64,000 nucleotides of DNA from Synaphobranchus kaupii (GCA_029718625.1 CM056391.1:27506281-27570280), one strand, 5' to 3'; positions 36,578-48,127 are shown, numbered from the stretch's first letter. Notes: generated from the letters alone by a model not told the origin. Made by a program: numbers and translations.

Positions 36578-37684
36578 TGCATGCATCCACACCACACACA
36601 TCCATAAAATCTGAATATTCATGTTCATCGTTGCATTTCAGAACAAACCTGTCCCATGTTACTGTAGATTGTAAATGAGGCATGTGTAAATATGCAAGGT
36701 CAAAGAAAGACAGGAAACTAAGTATTCCTTGTATGTCTCCTGAAAGATGTCAGTCACATGTTGTGATGATGCAGCAAGTCTCATAAACGGCTAGCATACA
36801 ATTACCCCTCGGGTGTCCTGCCTTCATGGTAGCATGTTAGTATCAGGACTTTCTGCGTTTCACTTAAAGCCACTGTTAGGCAATACCATGATCATCCACC
36901 ATTACCATATCTCTTGGCAGAGATGTGCATAAGTGGTGCTCTGGTTGTTTGAGCAACTGCCCCTTTTCTCTCATTGGCCAAAATGCCCCTTTTTCATGTC
37001 ACAAAATTATTATTTTATTTTCGTAATCCGCAATTAATTTTTAGGCCTACTTGACAATGATTAATATTGCCACAAAATTGGAGCCTTAAGCCCTTGTCCG
37101 AGAGTTCTAGTTTTAAATCTCAAATCTTGTTTGACATGCCAGAGTGAGAGCGTAATTATCACGGATTGAAACGGGTGAATCCCGTGCCCGAATCCTCACC
37201 AGGTTTTTGTAGATCCACCACTCTCCAAACAGTACACCAGACAGAAGTAAAATGAAAAAATAATTTTTATTTTTTACAAATTCATTAAAAGTATTGGTCA
37301 CACAATCACGACTGACAGATTGAAAGATGCCCATCTGTGGGTTCCTTTTCCCTCCCCGTCTCTCTCTCAAGTCTGCCGGATGAAGCTGACCCCTCCCGCA
37401 GGTAAGTGTGCATACCCCCACACACCACACAATACACACTGTCACTCACACCACTCGTAGACACACTGTGCTCGTTATAAGTCCACTGTCGTTGCTAGCT
37501 GTCAGTTCCGGGTGTAACGCCATTGTTTTGTTCTTGCTCCCGCAGTTACTGGCCACTTCAACTCACTTCCAGCTGCTTGCCACACTCAGGTAAGTTTCCG
37601 TCGCATACAAACAGAAAAACTTCGCAGTCGCACATTAAATAAAACTTAACCAAACCAAATGAGAAAAAAAGAAAACAACACCGC
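35855..37684. other. Gene-free DNA with microsatellites
   Basis: AT-rich DNA, a (CT)n-(CA)n tract at 36520-36575, and a stretch at 37115-37684 whose plus strand shows an acceptor-like ctcccgcag (to 37546) and donor caggtaagt about 44 bases later. I cannot tie that to a gene. The final cacac (37685-37689) is the target copy of the solo LTR. Confidence 0.5.
36520..36575. repeat. (CT)n followed by (CA)n microsatellite
   Basis: About 26 bases of CT-type repeat, with cc interruptions, directly joined to 15 CA units. Confidence 0.97.
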
Positions 37685-37689
37685 CACAC

Positions 37690-38429
37690 TGTGAGGGGGA
37701 ATCATTAAGGGTAGCTATACCCTAGATCACTTTTTTTTTTTTTTTTTTGGTGTAAACGAATTTGTATGCCTACCTTATAATGAAACTTATTCATCCATTC
37801 CGTTATTTCAACAATTCTTAAATAACATAAATCAGGAGAAACTGGTAGAAAAGTGTCTTTGTGCTGCCCCTAACGGTTGAAATTTCCTTTCTGCTGCCCG
37901 CACTGACCCCACCCTAATCGTGACTCTGAGTACCTATTTCTTTCGTTTCGGCTCCACGTTTTTAAACCGAACAACGTTGCGTCCTCTTCATAAACTCTCT
38001 TATTCCACCTAAATAATCCACTAAAATATGTTTCTGAAGATATGTGAGGTGAGAAATAGGTCATGCGGTTGCTGAATCTTGATTCATATTTGATGTGCAA
38101 CGTCTAGTTTGACAGTTTGATCCGAGTTATACAAAATAATTTGTACAATCCTACGTTAATTTATGCAAATGACGATGGACACAGCTCGTCCGCCCCCACC
38201 CCTCTCCATCGCTCACCCCACAAAATATTTTTTCAAAATTGCTTCGTGGGCGGAGACAGGCTGAAACAGTGGGGTTAGTTACCCTTTAAAGTTATCCACA
38301 GGAGTGGAATCACCACTAAAGAGGATAGGATATCCACGAACGGAGCAGGAAAAATAAAGAATAGGGAATAAAAACTCCCGGCGTAGAGAAAAAGAAAATA
38401 AATCAAAAAGAAAATAAACCCAGGAAAAG
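37690..38429 (-). repeat. Solo LTR, left part (3' end of the LTR on the minus strand)
   Basis: It begins tgtgagggggaatcattaag on the plus strand, i.e. the LTR ends in CCCTCACA on the minus strand like the element 1 LTR. It is preceded by cacac, which recurs at 45673-45677 beyond the other end. It includes a T-run at about 37733-37749. It is interrupted at 38429 by element 2. Confidence 0.75.
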
Positions 38430-39638
38430 TGTTATGACCCTGACAGCGGACTGAACCCAAATGCACGACTCAGAAAAGAGAGGGGGAGAAAGGCAAGACA
38501 GGTTATACAGTACACAAGATTCTTGGACCGGGTAGGCTTGTTCCAAGCCGGAACTGGACTTGACAACCGGACTGGACTTTGTTCCAGGCCGGAACGGGAC
38601 TGGACAGACGGGCGGCACTTGTTCCATGCCGGAACTGGACTTGGCAACCGGGCAACACTCGTTCCAGACCGGAACTGGACTTGACAGGGGTAGACTGGAC
38701 TGGACTGGACTGGACTCACGGCAGACAGACGGACAGACAGTTGTGGGAGCGCGAAGCATCTAATAAATTAAACTTCAATCACTGGCATTCTCCTGAAGAG
38801 TAGGGAGCGACATTTATTACAAACAGTCTGGGTATGAGGCTGCGGGGAATGAGAGAGTTAGGAGAGAGCAGGGGAGGCAATGGAGACAGACAACCAGTTA
38901 GAGTGAGCAGGGGATGAGCGGGAGTGGGAGCGGAAGAGTAGGACCGTGGATCCGGATCTGGATCGGACCCAGGCGTAGCAGCAGGGCAGCAGCAGTGAGC
39001 GCAACCGTAACCGTGGCAGTAGATGCGGCAACGGCCGGACGCAGGAACAGCTGCAGTGTGGAGGAGCAAAAACCCAGACGGCTGCACACACGTCAGGAGG
39101 GAGTCTGTAGAACGCAACACAGGCAGGGACAACCAACAACTGCAGTTCAGGCGAATGAAGCAGACGTTAGTTTGACGAGACAGGAATAATGAACAGCAGA
39201 CGTGCTGTTTCAGGCAAGAGCGAACTCAGGTTTTAAACAGAGCGGGAGGCGAATTAACACCAAAGCCGCAAAGACTCAGGAATAAATCTAGACTGGTTAC
39301 TAGGACTCAGGACAGGACCAGAGGTTTCACAGACAACAACGTTAACGAACTGGCACAGGACAGAGAACACCGGGTGACTAAATACAACATTTAATTGCTA
39401 TCAATTATGTGCCGCGTGCGAATGTATGCAGGAGTGATTAGCGGATAGAAGAGTGTGGAATGCATGCGAAAGCGGGGAAGTGGGATAGGCTGAAAGGAGT
39501 GGCGTGTAACAGGGTGAAACAATTAGGAAGCTACGCCCAACCTGCAGCACGGGGAAAGACGAACTAAGGAGAGACGAACATGACACAGGGGGAGAGGGAA
39601 AACACGGGAAACAGTAGGATGGGAATGCGGTCGTCACA
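38430..39638 (-). repeat. 3' LTR of element 2
   Basis: 1209 bp, starting tgttatgaccctgacagcgg on the plus strand and ending gcggtcgtcaca. It contains a minisatellite at about 38528-38716. It lacks the segment present at about 43887-43932 in the other LTR. Confidence 0.95.
38528..38716. repeat. Minisatellite in the element 2 3' LTR
   Basis: About four imperfect repeats of 45-50 bases built on gttccaggccggaactggac, followed by a short run of the 5-bp unit tggac. Confidence 0.85.
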
Positions 39639-39640
39639 GT

Positions 39641-39653
39641 ACCCCCCCCCCCC
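39641..39653 (-). promoter_or_regulatory. Polypurine tract of element 2
   Basis: Twelve consecutive C on the plus strand (G on the coding strand) next to the 3' LTR, in the position of the plus-strand primer. Confidence 0.75.
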
Positions 39654-39673
39654 TAACGAACGCCTCCTGGCGT

Positions 39674-41608
39674 TTACGGAGGCCTAAATTTTTCGGGATG
39701 TAGAGTATGGAAATCCCGTATGAGGGAGTGGTCCAGGATGAGGCCCTTATGGAGCCAGGACCGCTCCTTGGGACCGTACCCCTCCCAGTCAACCAGATAC
39801 TGGAAGCCCCGACCCTTACGGCGGATGTCTAGGATGGCCCTTACCATGTAGGCCGGGGCTGCATCAATGATTCGGGGTGGAGGTGGGACTTCTGCGGGAG
39901 CACTGAGGGGGCTGGAGGCGACAGGCTTCACCTGACTGACATGAAAGGAAGGGTTAATTTTAAGTAAGGCGTGGAGTGTAAGTTTTACCGTGACCGGGTT
40001 GATAACGCTGAGGATGGGGAAGGGGCCGATGAAGCGTGGCTGCAGTTTCTTGGTGGTGGACTGCAGGGGAATGTTGGAAGTGGACAACCAGACCTGCTGA
40101 CCGGGCTTGTACTGCGGGGCTGCGGTCCTATGAAGGTCCGCCAGGCGCTGGGTGCGGGAATTGGTGCGAAGGAGGGCGGTACGTGTCAGCTTCCATATGC
40201 GTCTGCATCTGAGGAGGTGGGACTTGACGGATGGGACCGCCACCTCCTCCTCCTGGACTGACAACAGAGGGGGTTGGTACCCCAAAGAGCACTCGAACGG
40301 CGACATCCCAGTCGCGGTGCTGTTCAAGGGGAGGAATCGGCTCCAGGAGGAGGGATTGCGTGCTGACACGCACCGCAGGGCAGCTCCCAAGTCCTGGTTG
40401 GCTCTCTCCGTCTGCCCGTTGGACTGCGGGTGGTAACCGGAAGACAGGCTCGCGGAGGCTCCCAGGGCCACACAAAACGACCTCCACACCTGGTAGGAGA
40501 ATTCGGGCCCACGGTCTGAAACAATGTCAACGGGGATCCCGTGCACCCTGACAACATGCAGCACCAGGAGCTCTGCTGTCTCAGCCGCGGAAGGGAGCTT
40601 GGGTAGGGGGATAAAGTGGAGCGCCTTGGAGAACCGGTCTACGATGGTGAGGATGGCAGTGTTGCCATCCGAAGTGGGTAGACTGGTCACAACGTCAACG
40701 CCAATGTGACTCCAAGGACGGCCCGGGACGGGGAGGGGGCGAAGGAGACAGGCCAGACGGGAGGCGTGGACCCACTGGAGGACCTGGGAGCGGGCGGAAT
40801 CGGGGACAAACAGGGTTTGGTTAGGGGAACTGCGGGCATCCGGATGGGTGGCCTGGGCAGCCTTCACGACCTCCTCGATCTTCCAGGAGACCGCAGCCAC
40901 CATACAGGACGCCGGTAAGATGGGTTCCGGGTCAGCAGGTCTGGCTAGGGGAGAGAAAACTCGGGACAGGGCATCAGGTTTAGTATTGCGGGACCCGGGA
41001 CGGAAGGTGACAGAAAAATTAAACCGGTTGAAAAATAAAGACCACCTGGCCTGACGGGCATTTAGTCTTTTAGCAGACTTTAAATAAATAAGGTTGTGGT
41101 GGTCAGTCATGACGATGAATGGTTTACCTGCCCCCTCCAGCCAATGACGCCACTCCTCTAACGTGAGCTTAATCGCGAGAAGCTCCCGATCCCCGACGTC
41201 ATAGTTCCGTTCAGCTGAACTGAGTCTCTGGGAGAAGTAGGCGCATGGGTGAAGCTTGCTGTCCTGGGCGGACCGCTGTGACAGGATGGCTCCTATGCCA
41301 GTGTCGGAGGCGTCAACCTCCACGACAAACTGGCGTTCCGGGTCAGGATGACAGAGGATAGGGGCCGTGGAAAACCGGGCTTTCAGGAGATTGAATGCCT
41401 GTTGAGCCTCGGAATTACAACGGTAGGGGATTAAAGGAGAGGTTAGTTTGGTAAGGGGGACTGCTATGGTGCTGTAATTGCGTATAAACCGTCTATAGAA
41501 ATTGGCGAAACCGAGAAACTGCTGGAGGTGCTTACGTGTGGCCAGTTGGGGCCATTTTGTCACTGCTTGGATCTTCGCGGGGTCTGCCCGGATCCTCCCC
41601 TCCTCCAC
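39674..41608 (-). pseudogene. pol: Element 2 pol, C-terminal part: RT thumb, RNase H, integrase, chromodomain
   Basis: 644 open codons on the minus strand. They begin in the connection after the RT palm ([16 protein letters not shown]) and continue through RNase H ([22 protein letters not shown]) and integrase to a chromodomain ([12 protein letters not shown]) near the end. The integrase is damaged in frame: the HHCC finger is missing, since the sequence jumps from VHASRL to [10 protein letters not shown] second short deletion after SWSRFL removes a conserved AEYAHN-type block. The catalytic triad itself is present (Asp in [18 protein letters not shown]). The upstream RT piece is in other frames. 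Confidence 0.9.
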
Positions 41609-42563
41609 TAGGAAGCCCAGGAAGGGTACGGAAGTGACGTGGAAACTGCATTTCTCAGCTTTGACGAAAAGTTGATTCTCCAGAAGCCTCTGGAGAACCT
41701 GGCGGACATGACCAATGTGCTCCTGCGGGGTTTTGGAAAAAATTTAAATGTTGTCAATATAAAGAAAAACCGATCGTCCTATTAAATCGCGTAGGACGTC
41801 GTTGACCATAGCTTGGAAAACTGCCGAGGCGTTAGTCAGCCTGAACGGGACCACCAGGTATTCGAAGTGGCCGAGGGGGGTGTTGAATGCCGTCTTCCAC
41901 TCATCCCCCTCGCGGATCTGGACCAGGTGATACCCTTTTGCGGAGGTCAAGCTTGGAAAAAATGGAAGCATTATGAAGGAGTCCAAAGGCAGAATTGATT
42001 AAGGGGAGAAGATACTTGTTGCGAATAGTGACCTCGTTGAGGCCCCAGTAATCGATACAGGGCCGGAGTGACCCGTCCTTCTTAGCCACGAAGAAGAATC
42101 CTGCTCCCGCCAGGGATGAAGAGGGTCGGATGATGCCGGAAGCCAATGCGTCATGTATGTAGGTTTCCATGGCGGTCTTCTCAGGCCCTGACAGGCTGTA
42201 GAGGTGGCCGGAGGGTAGTCTAGCTCCTGCCAGCAACTCAATGCAGCAGTCGTAGGGCCTGTGAGGGGGCAAAGCCACAGCACGTGATTTACTGAAAACC
42301 TGTGAAAGATTGTGATATTGGTTAGGAACACTGGTTAAGTCTGGCTCAGGATGCTTGGAAGGAACCCTCTTCCCCTCCGTTGGGGGCAAGGCCGACCGTA
42401 GACAATTGGCTAGGCAATGGCCACTCCAGTCCTGTCCCTGGCCGGAACGCCAATTAATGTGTGGGTTGTGGAGGCATAACCAGATTCGGCCGAGGACAAC
42501 TGGCGATTGCTTAGACTGAATGAAGAAGAATTGGATTTTTTCGTGGTGGTTACCCGATAACAC
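41609..42563 (-). pseudogene. pol: Element 2 pol, N-terminal part: protease end and RT, broken
   Basis: Minus-strand frames at 42563-41901 and 41986-41744 cover the end of the protease ([19 protein letters not shown]), the RT fingers ([20 protein letters not shown]) and the palm. The catalytic Y-x-D-D reads YIDN and is followed by a stop (about 41748-41760), so both a metal-binding Asp and the frame are lost. A frameshift lies near 41930, within the RT palm. Confidence 0.85.
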
Positions 42564-42826
42564 CAGCTGGAGAGGGACGGTGGACTATGTGACAAGGCCC
42601 AGACTTCTGCCGTCTACAGCGAGTGCGGTGATAGGTGAGGACAGAGACTGCACAGGAATTCCGGATTCCTTGACGAATGTCGCATCAATAAAATTGGCGT
42701 CAGCTACGGAGTCGACCAGAGCGAAAGACGAGGCAGTTTGGTTTCCCCAAAGGAGGGTTGCCTTGAGTTGGAAACGGTGTTGGGCTGATAGATCAGTGGA
42801 GATAGGGCTCGCTCGAACGCCCAGTC

Positions 42827-43815
42827 TTACGGGCGAGCCACGTCTTTTGGGCGAATGGGACAGACGGCCCGATGATGGTCAGGTTTGCCGCAATACAAGC
42901 AGGAGTTGGTGCGGAATCTTCGTTGCAGCTCCTCGGCATCGAGGGAGACTTTTCCCAACTGCATGGGTTCCTCCCCAGCAGCCACCAGTGTTGAGGTGGA
43001 GATCTTGCCTGCAGGTGAGGAAGCAGAGGATCGCGTCACAAGGAGCGGAGCCCGTGTCTGGCTCTTCCTTCTCTCCCGCGCCCTGGCTCGGAGACGGTTG
43101 TCAATAGAGATGGTCAGGCTAATGAGGCTATTCAGGGAGCTGGATTCCTCCCGGGTCGCCAACTGGTCCTTCAATTCTTCGCTCAGGGCTTGCATGAAGA
43201 CCCCTTGGAGGGCAGCATCGTTCCATCCAGCCTCGGCCGCCAGGGTGCGGAATTGTACTGCCATCTCGGCCACACTGCGGCTGCCCTGACGCATCTGCAG
43301 GAGGCACTGGGTAGTGTCATGCCCACAGACCGGATGATCGAACACACGACGCATCTCGGTGGTGAAGGAGGGAAAGTGGAAGCAGGCGGGCGACTGGCTT
43401 TCCCACTGCGTCGTAGCCCACTCCCGGGCACTCCCTCCCAAACTGCTCATGATAAATGCTATCTTGCGTGCATCAGTGGAGAAGGAGGTAGGTTGGATTC
43501 TGAACACGATATCACATTGGAAGAGGAACTCCCGACATCTCCTCCCCAGCTCCCCTCGGTAGATCTCAGGATGTTGCACCCGAGGTTCCCTGCCAGCAGA
43601 GGGCGCCAGCACTTCGGGCTGCAGCTCAGGACCGGGGGGAGCTGGGATACTCTGGATCCTCGGAAGAGGTTGGATGGGCGACAGCAGGCTCAGCTGGTCC
43701 GCGAGGGTTTTCAGAGCCGCCGCACGGTATCGTCCATGCGGCGGTTCATCTGATCGTTCGCCGTAGCCTGGCAGGCGAAGGCGTGACGGATCTGCTCCAA
43801 GTCGGCTGGGTCCAT
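42827..43815 (-). pseudogene. gag: Element 2 gag, frameshifted
   Basis: The start codon at 43815 lies just after the primer-binding site and opens MDPADLEQIRHAFACQ, then meets a stop after about 34 codons. The main gag frame is open at 43612-42827 (261 codons) with a capsid-like region (SLGGSAREWATTQWES) and a CCHC knuckle (CLYCGKPDHHRAVC) near its end. One or more frameshifts lie between 43715 and 43612, and protease is not joined in frame. Confidence 0.85.
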
Positions 43816-43820
43816 CTTTG

Positions 43821-43831
43821 GCCAGTTCGTT
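43821..43831 (-). promoter_or_regulatory. Self-complementary primer-binding site of element 2
   Basis: gccagttcgtt on the plus strand lies one base inside the 5' LTR. It is the exact reverse complement, 11 of 11, of aacgaactggc at 44793-44803, the predicted RNA start 30 bases after the LTR's TATA-like box (44827-44833). Confidence 0.75.
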
Positions 43832-43832
43832 C

Positions 43833-45087
43833 TGTTATGACCCTGACAGTGGACTGAACCCAAATGCACGACTCAGACAAGAGATTACCAATTCTCAGAT
43901 GTTTTATTGCTTACAGGGCAGTCCTGTAGCAGGGGGAGAAAGGCAAGACAGGTTATACAGTACACACAAGATTCTTGGACCGGGTAGGCTTGTTCCAAGC
44001 CGGAACTGGACTTGACAACCGGACTGGACTTCGTTCCAGGCCGGAACGGGACTGGACAGACGGGCGGCACTTGTTCTAAGCCGGAACTGGACTTGGCAAC
44101 TGGGCAACGCTCTTTCCAGACCGGAACTGGACTTGACAGGGCTAGACTGGACTGGACTGGACTGGACTCATGGCAGACAGACGGACAGACAGTTGTGGGA
44201 GCGCGAAGCATCCAATAAATTAAACTTCAATCACTGGCATTCTCCTGAAGAGTAGGGAGCGACATTTATTACAAACAGTCCGGGTATGAGGCTGCGGGGA
44301 ATGAGAGAGTTAGGAGAGAGCAGGGGAGGCAATGGAGACAGACAACCGGTTAGAGTGAGCAGGGGATGAGCGGGAGCGGAAGAGCAGGACCGTGGATCGG
44401 GATCCGGATCGGACCCAGGCGTAGCAGCAGGGCAGCAGCAGTGAGCGCAACCGTAACCGTGGCAGTAGATGCGGCAATGGCCGGACGCAGGAACAGCTGC
44501 AGTGTGGAGGAGCAGAAACCCAGACGGCTGCACACACGTCAGGAGGGAGGCTGTAGACCGCAACACAGGCAGGGACAACCAACAACTGCAGTTCAGGCGA
44601 ATGAAGCAGACAGAGTTAGTTTGACGAGACAGGAATAATGAACAGCAGACGTGCTGTTTCAGGCAAGAGCGAACTCAGGTTTTAAACAGAGCGGGAGGCG
44701 AATTAACACCAAAGCCGCAAAGACTCAGGAATAAATCTAGACTGGTTACTAGGACTCAGGACAGGACCAGAGGTCTCACAGACAACAACGTTAACGAACT
44801 GGCACAGAACAGAGAACACCGGGTGACTAAATACAACAATTAATTGCTATCAATTATGTGCCGCGTGCGAATGTATGCAGGAGTGATTAGCGGATAGAAG
44901 AGTGTGGAATGCATGCGAAAGCGGGGAAGTGGGATAGGCTGAAAGGAGTGGCGTGTAACAGGGTGAAACAATTAGGAAGCTACGCCCAACCTGCAGCATG
45001 GGGAAAGACGAACTAAGGAGAGACAAACATGACACAGGGGGAGAGAGAAAACACGGGAAACAGTAGGATGGGAATGCGATTGTCACA
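43833..45087 (-). repeat. 5' LTR of element 2
   Basis: 1255 bp, a TG...CA LTR on the minus strand (tgtgacaatcgcattcccat at its start). It holds a TATTTAG box at 44833-44827, the predicted RNA start at 44803 and a copy of the minisatellite at about 43985-44168. Confidence 0.95.
43985..44168. repeat. Minisatellite in the element 2 5' LTR
   Basis: The same 45-50-bp repeats as at 38528-38716, with four tggac units at the end and a few private changes. Confidence 0.85.
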
Positions 45088-45092
45088 AAAAG

Positions 45093-45672
45093 TGGGCGAA
45101 AGCTTGCAGACTCGAGCAGCAGAAGGAAAGGAAAGAAAATATACCTCTTGCTCTCAATATTACGGGAGAGCCAATAAAGAGATGAAAGGAAATTAAATGA
45201 AATGATAGCGACCCAGACAAATGGGCAAGAAAACTCGTAGGCTCGAGCAGTAGTAGAGAGCAAAAAGGAAAATTACCTCTAGCTCTTTATTAAACGAAGA
45301 GCAAAAAATAAGGAGGTAATGAGAAAATGGTAACAAAGGTATCAGTCTCAGAGAAACAGAAAAGGAAACCAGGACGAGAGACAGAAAGTGCAAAAGAGAG
45401 AGTGTGTGCGCCCATTTTGCCAATCCTAAAAAAGGAAACTCTAACACAACTAAAGACAAGTTCCTTAAAACTATACCTTACCAGCTCTGTGGCAAGAACG
45501 ATAATGACACAAAAGCGCCGAGACAGGAAGACGCTTATAAAGCCGGAAGGGCACCTGAACAGGTGCGCTCATTAAGTGCCGGAACAATGGAAAAACACGG
45601 CAGGAGCGCCGTCCCGCGGAATGGAAAAGCAACGTCCGCAGCACAGAACAGGCGAGCTGCAAAACCATGACA
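45093..45672 (-). repeat. Solo LTR, right part (5' end of the LTR on the minus strand)
   Basis: It ends ccatgaca on the plus strand, i.e. the LTR starts TGTCATGGTTTTGCAGC on the minus strand, close to the element 1 LTR start. A TATAAG box lies at about 45535-45541. It is followed by target copy cacac (45673-45677). Together with 37690-38429 it forms one LTR of about 1.32 kb. Confidence 0.75.
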
Positions 45673-45677
45673 CACAC

Positions 45678-45776
45678 ACTCAGGAGCTTAGAGGCAAACC
45701 ACACTCCCTCGCTTGCCTTCCGTGAATCCTCCTGTTGTAACCCAGGTGCGCTCATTATATATATATATATAATATT

Positions 45777-45824
<48 letters not shown>

Positions 45825-46334
45825 CCTCAGGGAACCCAGCCCCTTTGCATTCCCCTTACAATCACTCAATTACCCAATGAGTACTGTCCATTCATCCAAT
45901 CATTCAATCTTCCAATCACCCTTTCCGCAATTATCTCATCTACTACCGCAGGAACCACACACATTCTCTCCTCACTGAGGGAGACCGCGAACACCCCCCC
46001 CCCCCATGACGTTAGTACCGTCCATTCATCCAATCATTCAATCTTCAACTCGTTCAAGCATTCAATAACCCTTTCGATCATTCAATCCGGCTCTGCGATT
46101 ATCTCATCTACTACTGCAGGAGCCACACACATTCCCTCCTGACCGTGAACATGTTACATAATCGATAAAACGTTTTCGTCGTAAGTTAGGGAAAAGAGGG
46201 GCATCTCGCCTTGGACGTGAACAGGAGAGCAGCATGCATGACCGGGCTCCGTGGGCTGTAGGTGAAATTAACAAACCCCATTTCCCAGTTGCAGCAGTAG
46301 CCTCACTTGCCCACCTGTAAAGAAAGTAGCCTAG
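45678..46334. other. Spacer with an (AT)n tract and an imperfect tandem duplication
   Basis: An AT microsatellite lies at about 45756-45822. Two copies of a roughly 110-130-base segment starting gtccattcatccaatcattc lie at 45886-45995 and 46019-46150, sharing their starts and their ends (ctcatctactac.gcagga.ccacacacatt). No gene. Confidence 0.8.
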
Positions 46335-46338
46335 TTAA

Positions 46339-48035
46339 CCCTTTGACGCATACGGTCACACCGGTATTAGAGCGCTAGAGTGGCCCCTGAAGCGTACGGT
46401 CACACTGGTGCGATTAAAACACAAGATTAGAACGTCTATTTACGAATGACGCAACAATAAGCCTGTGGGTTAACCCTCGTTCTTTCTAGGACTAAACACA
46501 CTATGTTCCACAAAAAACATTGTACCAAATAAACATCTTTACAACATTTACATTTATTTGTTGATGCAGATGTTCACAATTTCTCAGAAGTAATGTAAGC
46601 AGCAAATACCCCCTAGCCTATAATGTTGATTTAGCTACAGTTAGCTACAATTAGTGCAAAACAAGCTGTCAAAATGAGCTGACGATGGGCTGACAGAAAA
46701 TATAATACAAACAATCTTATAGCAATTACAATTTACAATGTATTACATCACGGGTAAACTCATCCGTGATCAAAATAATTGACGAAATACTCGAAAAACG
46801 CATTTTTGAAAATAATCCGGCAGCAGGGTAATATTGTTTTGCGGTGCTGCCATCTTGTTCTTCCGCATTCAACCAAAGATGATACATGATGAAGAGATGC
46901 TCCACTTGCTCCCAACTTTAACCATATCAATTTTCAACCAAGTTAACCTGGAAGATTGCCCATAACAAGTGAGTTATCTTGTCACGTTACACCAGTGATG
47001 ACGTTATATGGCTGCGCCCGTGTTATTAGCTTTATCAGAGATAAATAGCATCTCATAGCATATAGTGAGCAGTAAGATTCAACCTTCAAAAAGGTACTTT
47101 ACCAATATCATGGGTGCCCATTGCAATGTTTGCTAGAATCGGAATACAACATATAATAATTGTAATAATTGTAACAATTAGGCCATGTAAAAAAAAAAAG
47201 TTGTTGATCAGTCCCCGCCCGACATCCGAAAAAGGCCCCGTGACGATGGCCAGAAGTTGCAGAAAACACAGGGAAATCCTATTTCTAAGCCATTTGGATA
47301 GAAAATCGTACTCACACCGCACTAGGAGATCCTATCCGATCCACTAGGCCTAGCCCTCTATCGACCACCACGCAAAATTGTTAGAGCGCATGTGCAGCAT
47401 ACGGGTTGCTAATGAACAATGCACGCCATCTTTGATCAACAATAGCGAGAGTTCACACATGCAATTGTCTATGGTATATTAACAAAACATTCTACAACAA
47501 TGCCTTTTATTGTGCTAACAATAGTCCATTCTGGGTGCAGTACACCGATTAAAGATTGGTTTGGGTGTTCGGTGGAGGCCGACATGACTTTATCGCAGGT
47601 GTTTGATGAATTCAATGAAGGAACATTTATTGACCAAAAATACATGAAACATTACAATCAATATGAGCAAAAGTGATGTTGACAGGCTACAATTAAACAG
47701 AAGCAATTTGGTCGAGAGACGCAATGTTCTATATATTCTGTCCTCTTTATTTCTCTCTACGGTCCGCTGTACCTGGTGCTTAAATAAAAAAAAATTAAAA
47801 AAAACCCTCCCTCCCTACGACTTAAATTAAAAAAAAGAAGACAATCAACAACTTTTTTTTTTTACATGGCCTTATTTGAAAACATGCGAAAAATATTGAA
47901 AGTAAAGACATTTTCACCACACGAACCATTAGCTGAGAGATATTTTTATTGACAGAAATGAAAGACAGTGCAGTTAGCTACGGAGTCAGATGATGACGGT
48001 CCCTTGGCGCCTCACACATACTGAGCGCCATCTAG

Positions 48036-48082
<47 letters not shown>

Positions 48083-48083
48083 C

Positions 48084-48127
<44 letters not shown>

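Larger units (their letters stand above)
38430..45087 (-). mobile_element. Element 2: degenerate Ty3/gypsy chromovirus, nested in a solo LTR
   Basis: A minus-strand element of 6658 bp with LTRs at 43833-45087 (5') and 38430-39638 (3'), flanked by target duplication aaaag (38425-38429 and 45088-45092). Gag, RT, RNase H, integrase and chromodomain remnants are in order. The RT active site is mutated and the integrase finger is deleted. A perfect 11-base self-primer site sits next to the 5' LTR. The 3' LTR has lost about 50 bases relative to the 5' LTR (after gactcaga at 38461-38470). It is dead but well preserved. Confidence 0.95.

Noticed and set aside
38560..39190. Open frames on both strands within the element 2 LTR (also 44012-44638)
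   Set aside because: They read the minisatellite and GC-rich LTR DNA; six overlapping frames at once indicate composition rather than genes.
45667..45978. Open frame with a long Ile-Tyr repeat
   Set aside because: It is the translation of the AT microsatellite.
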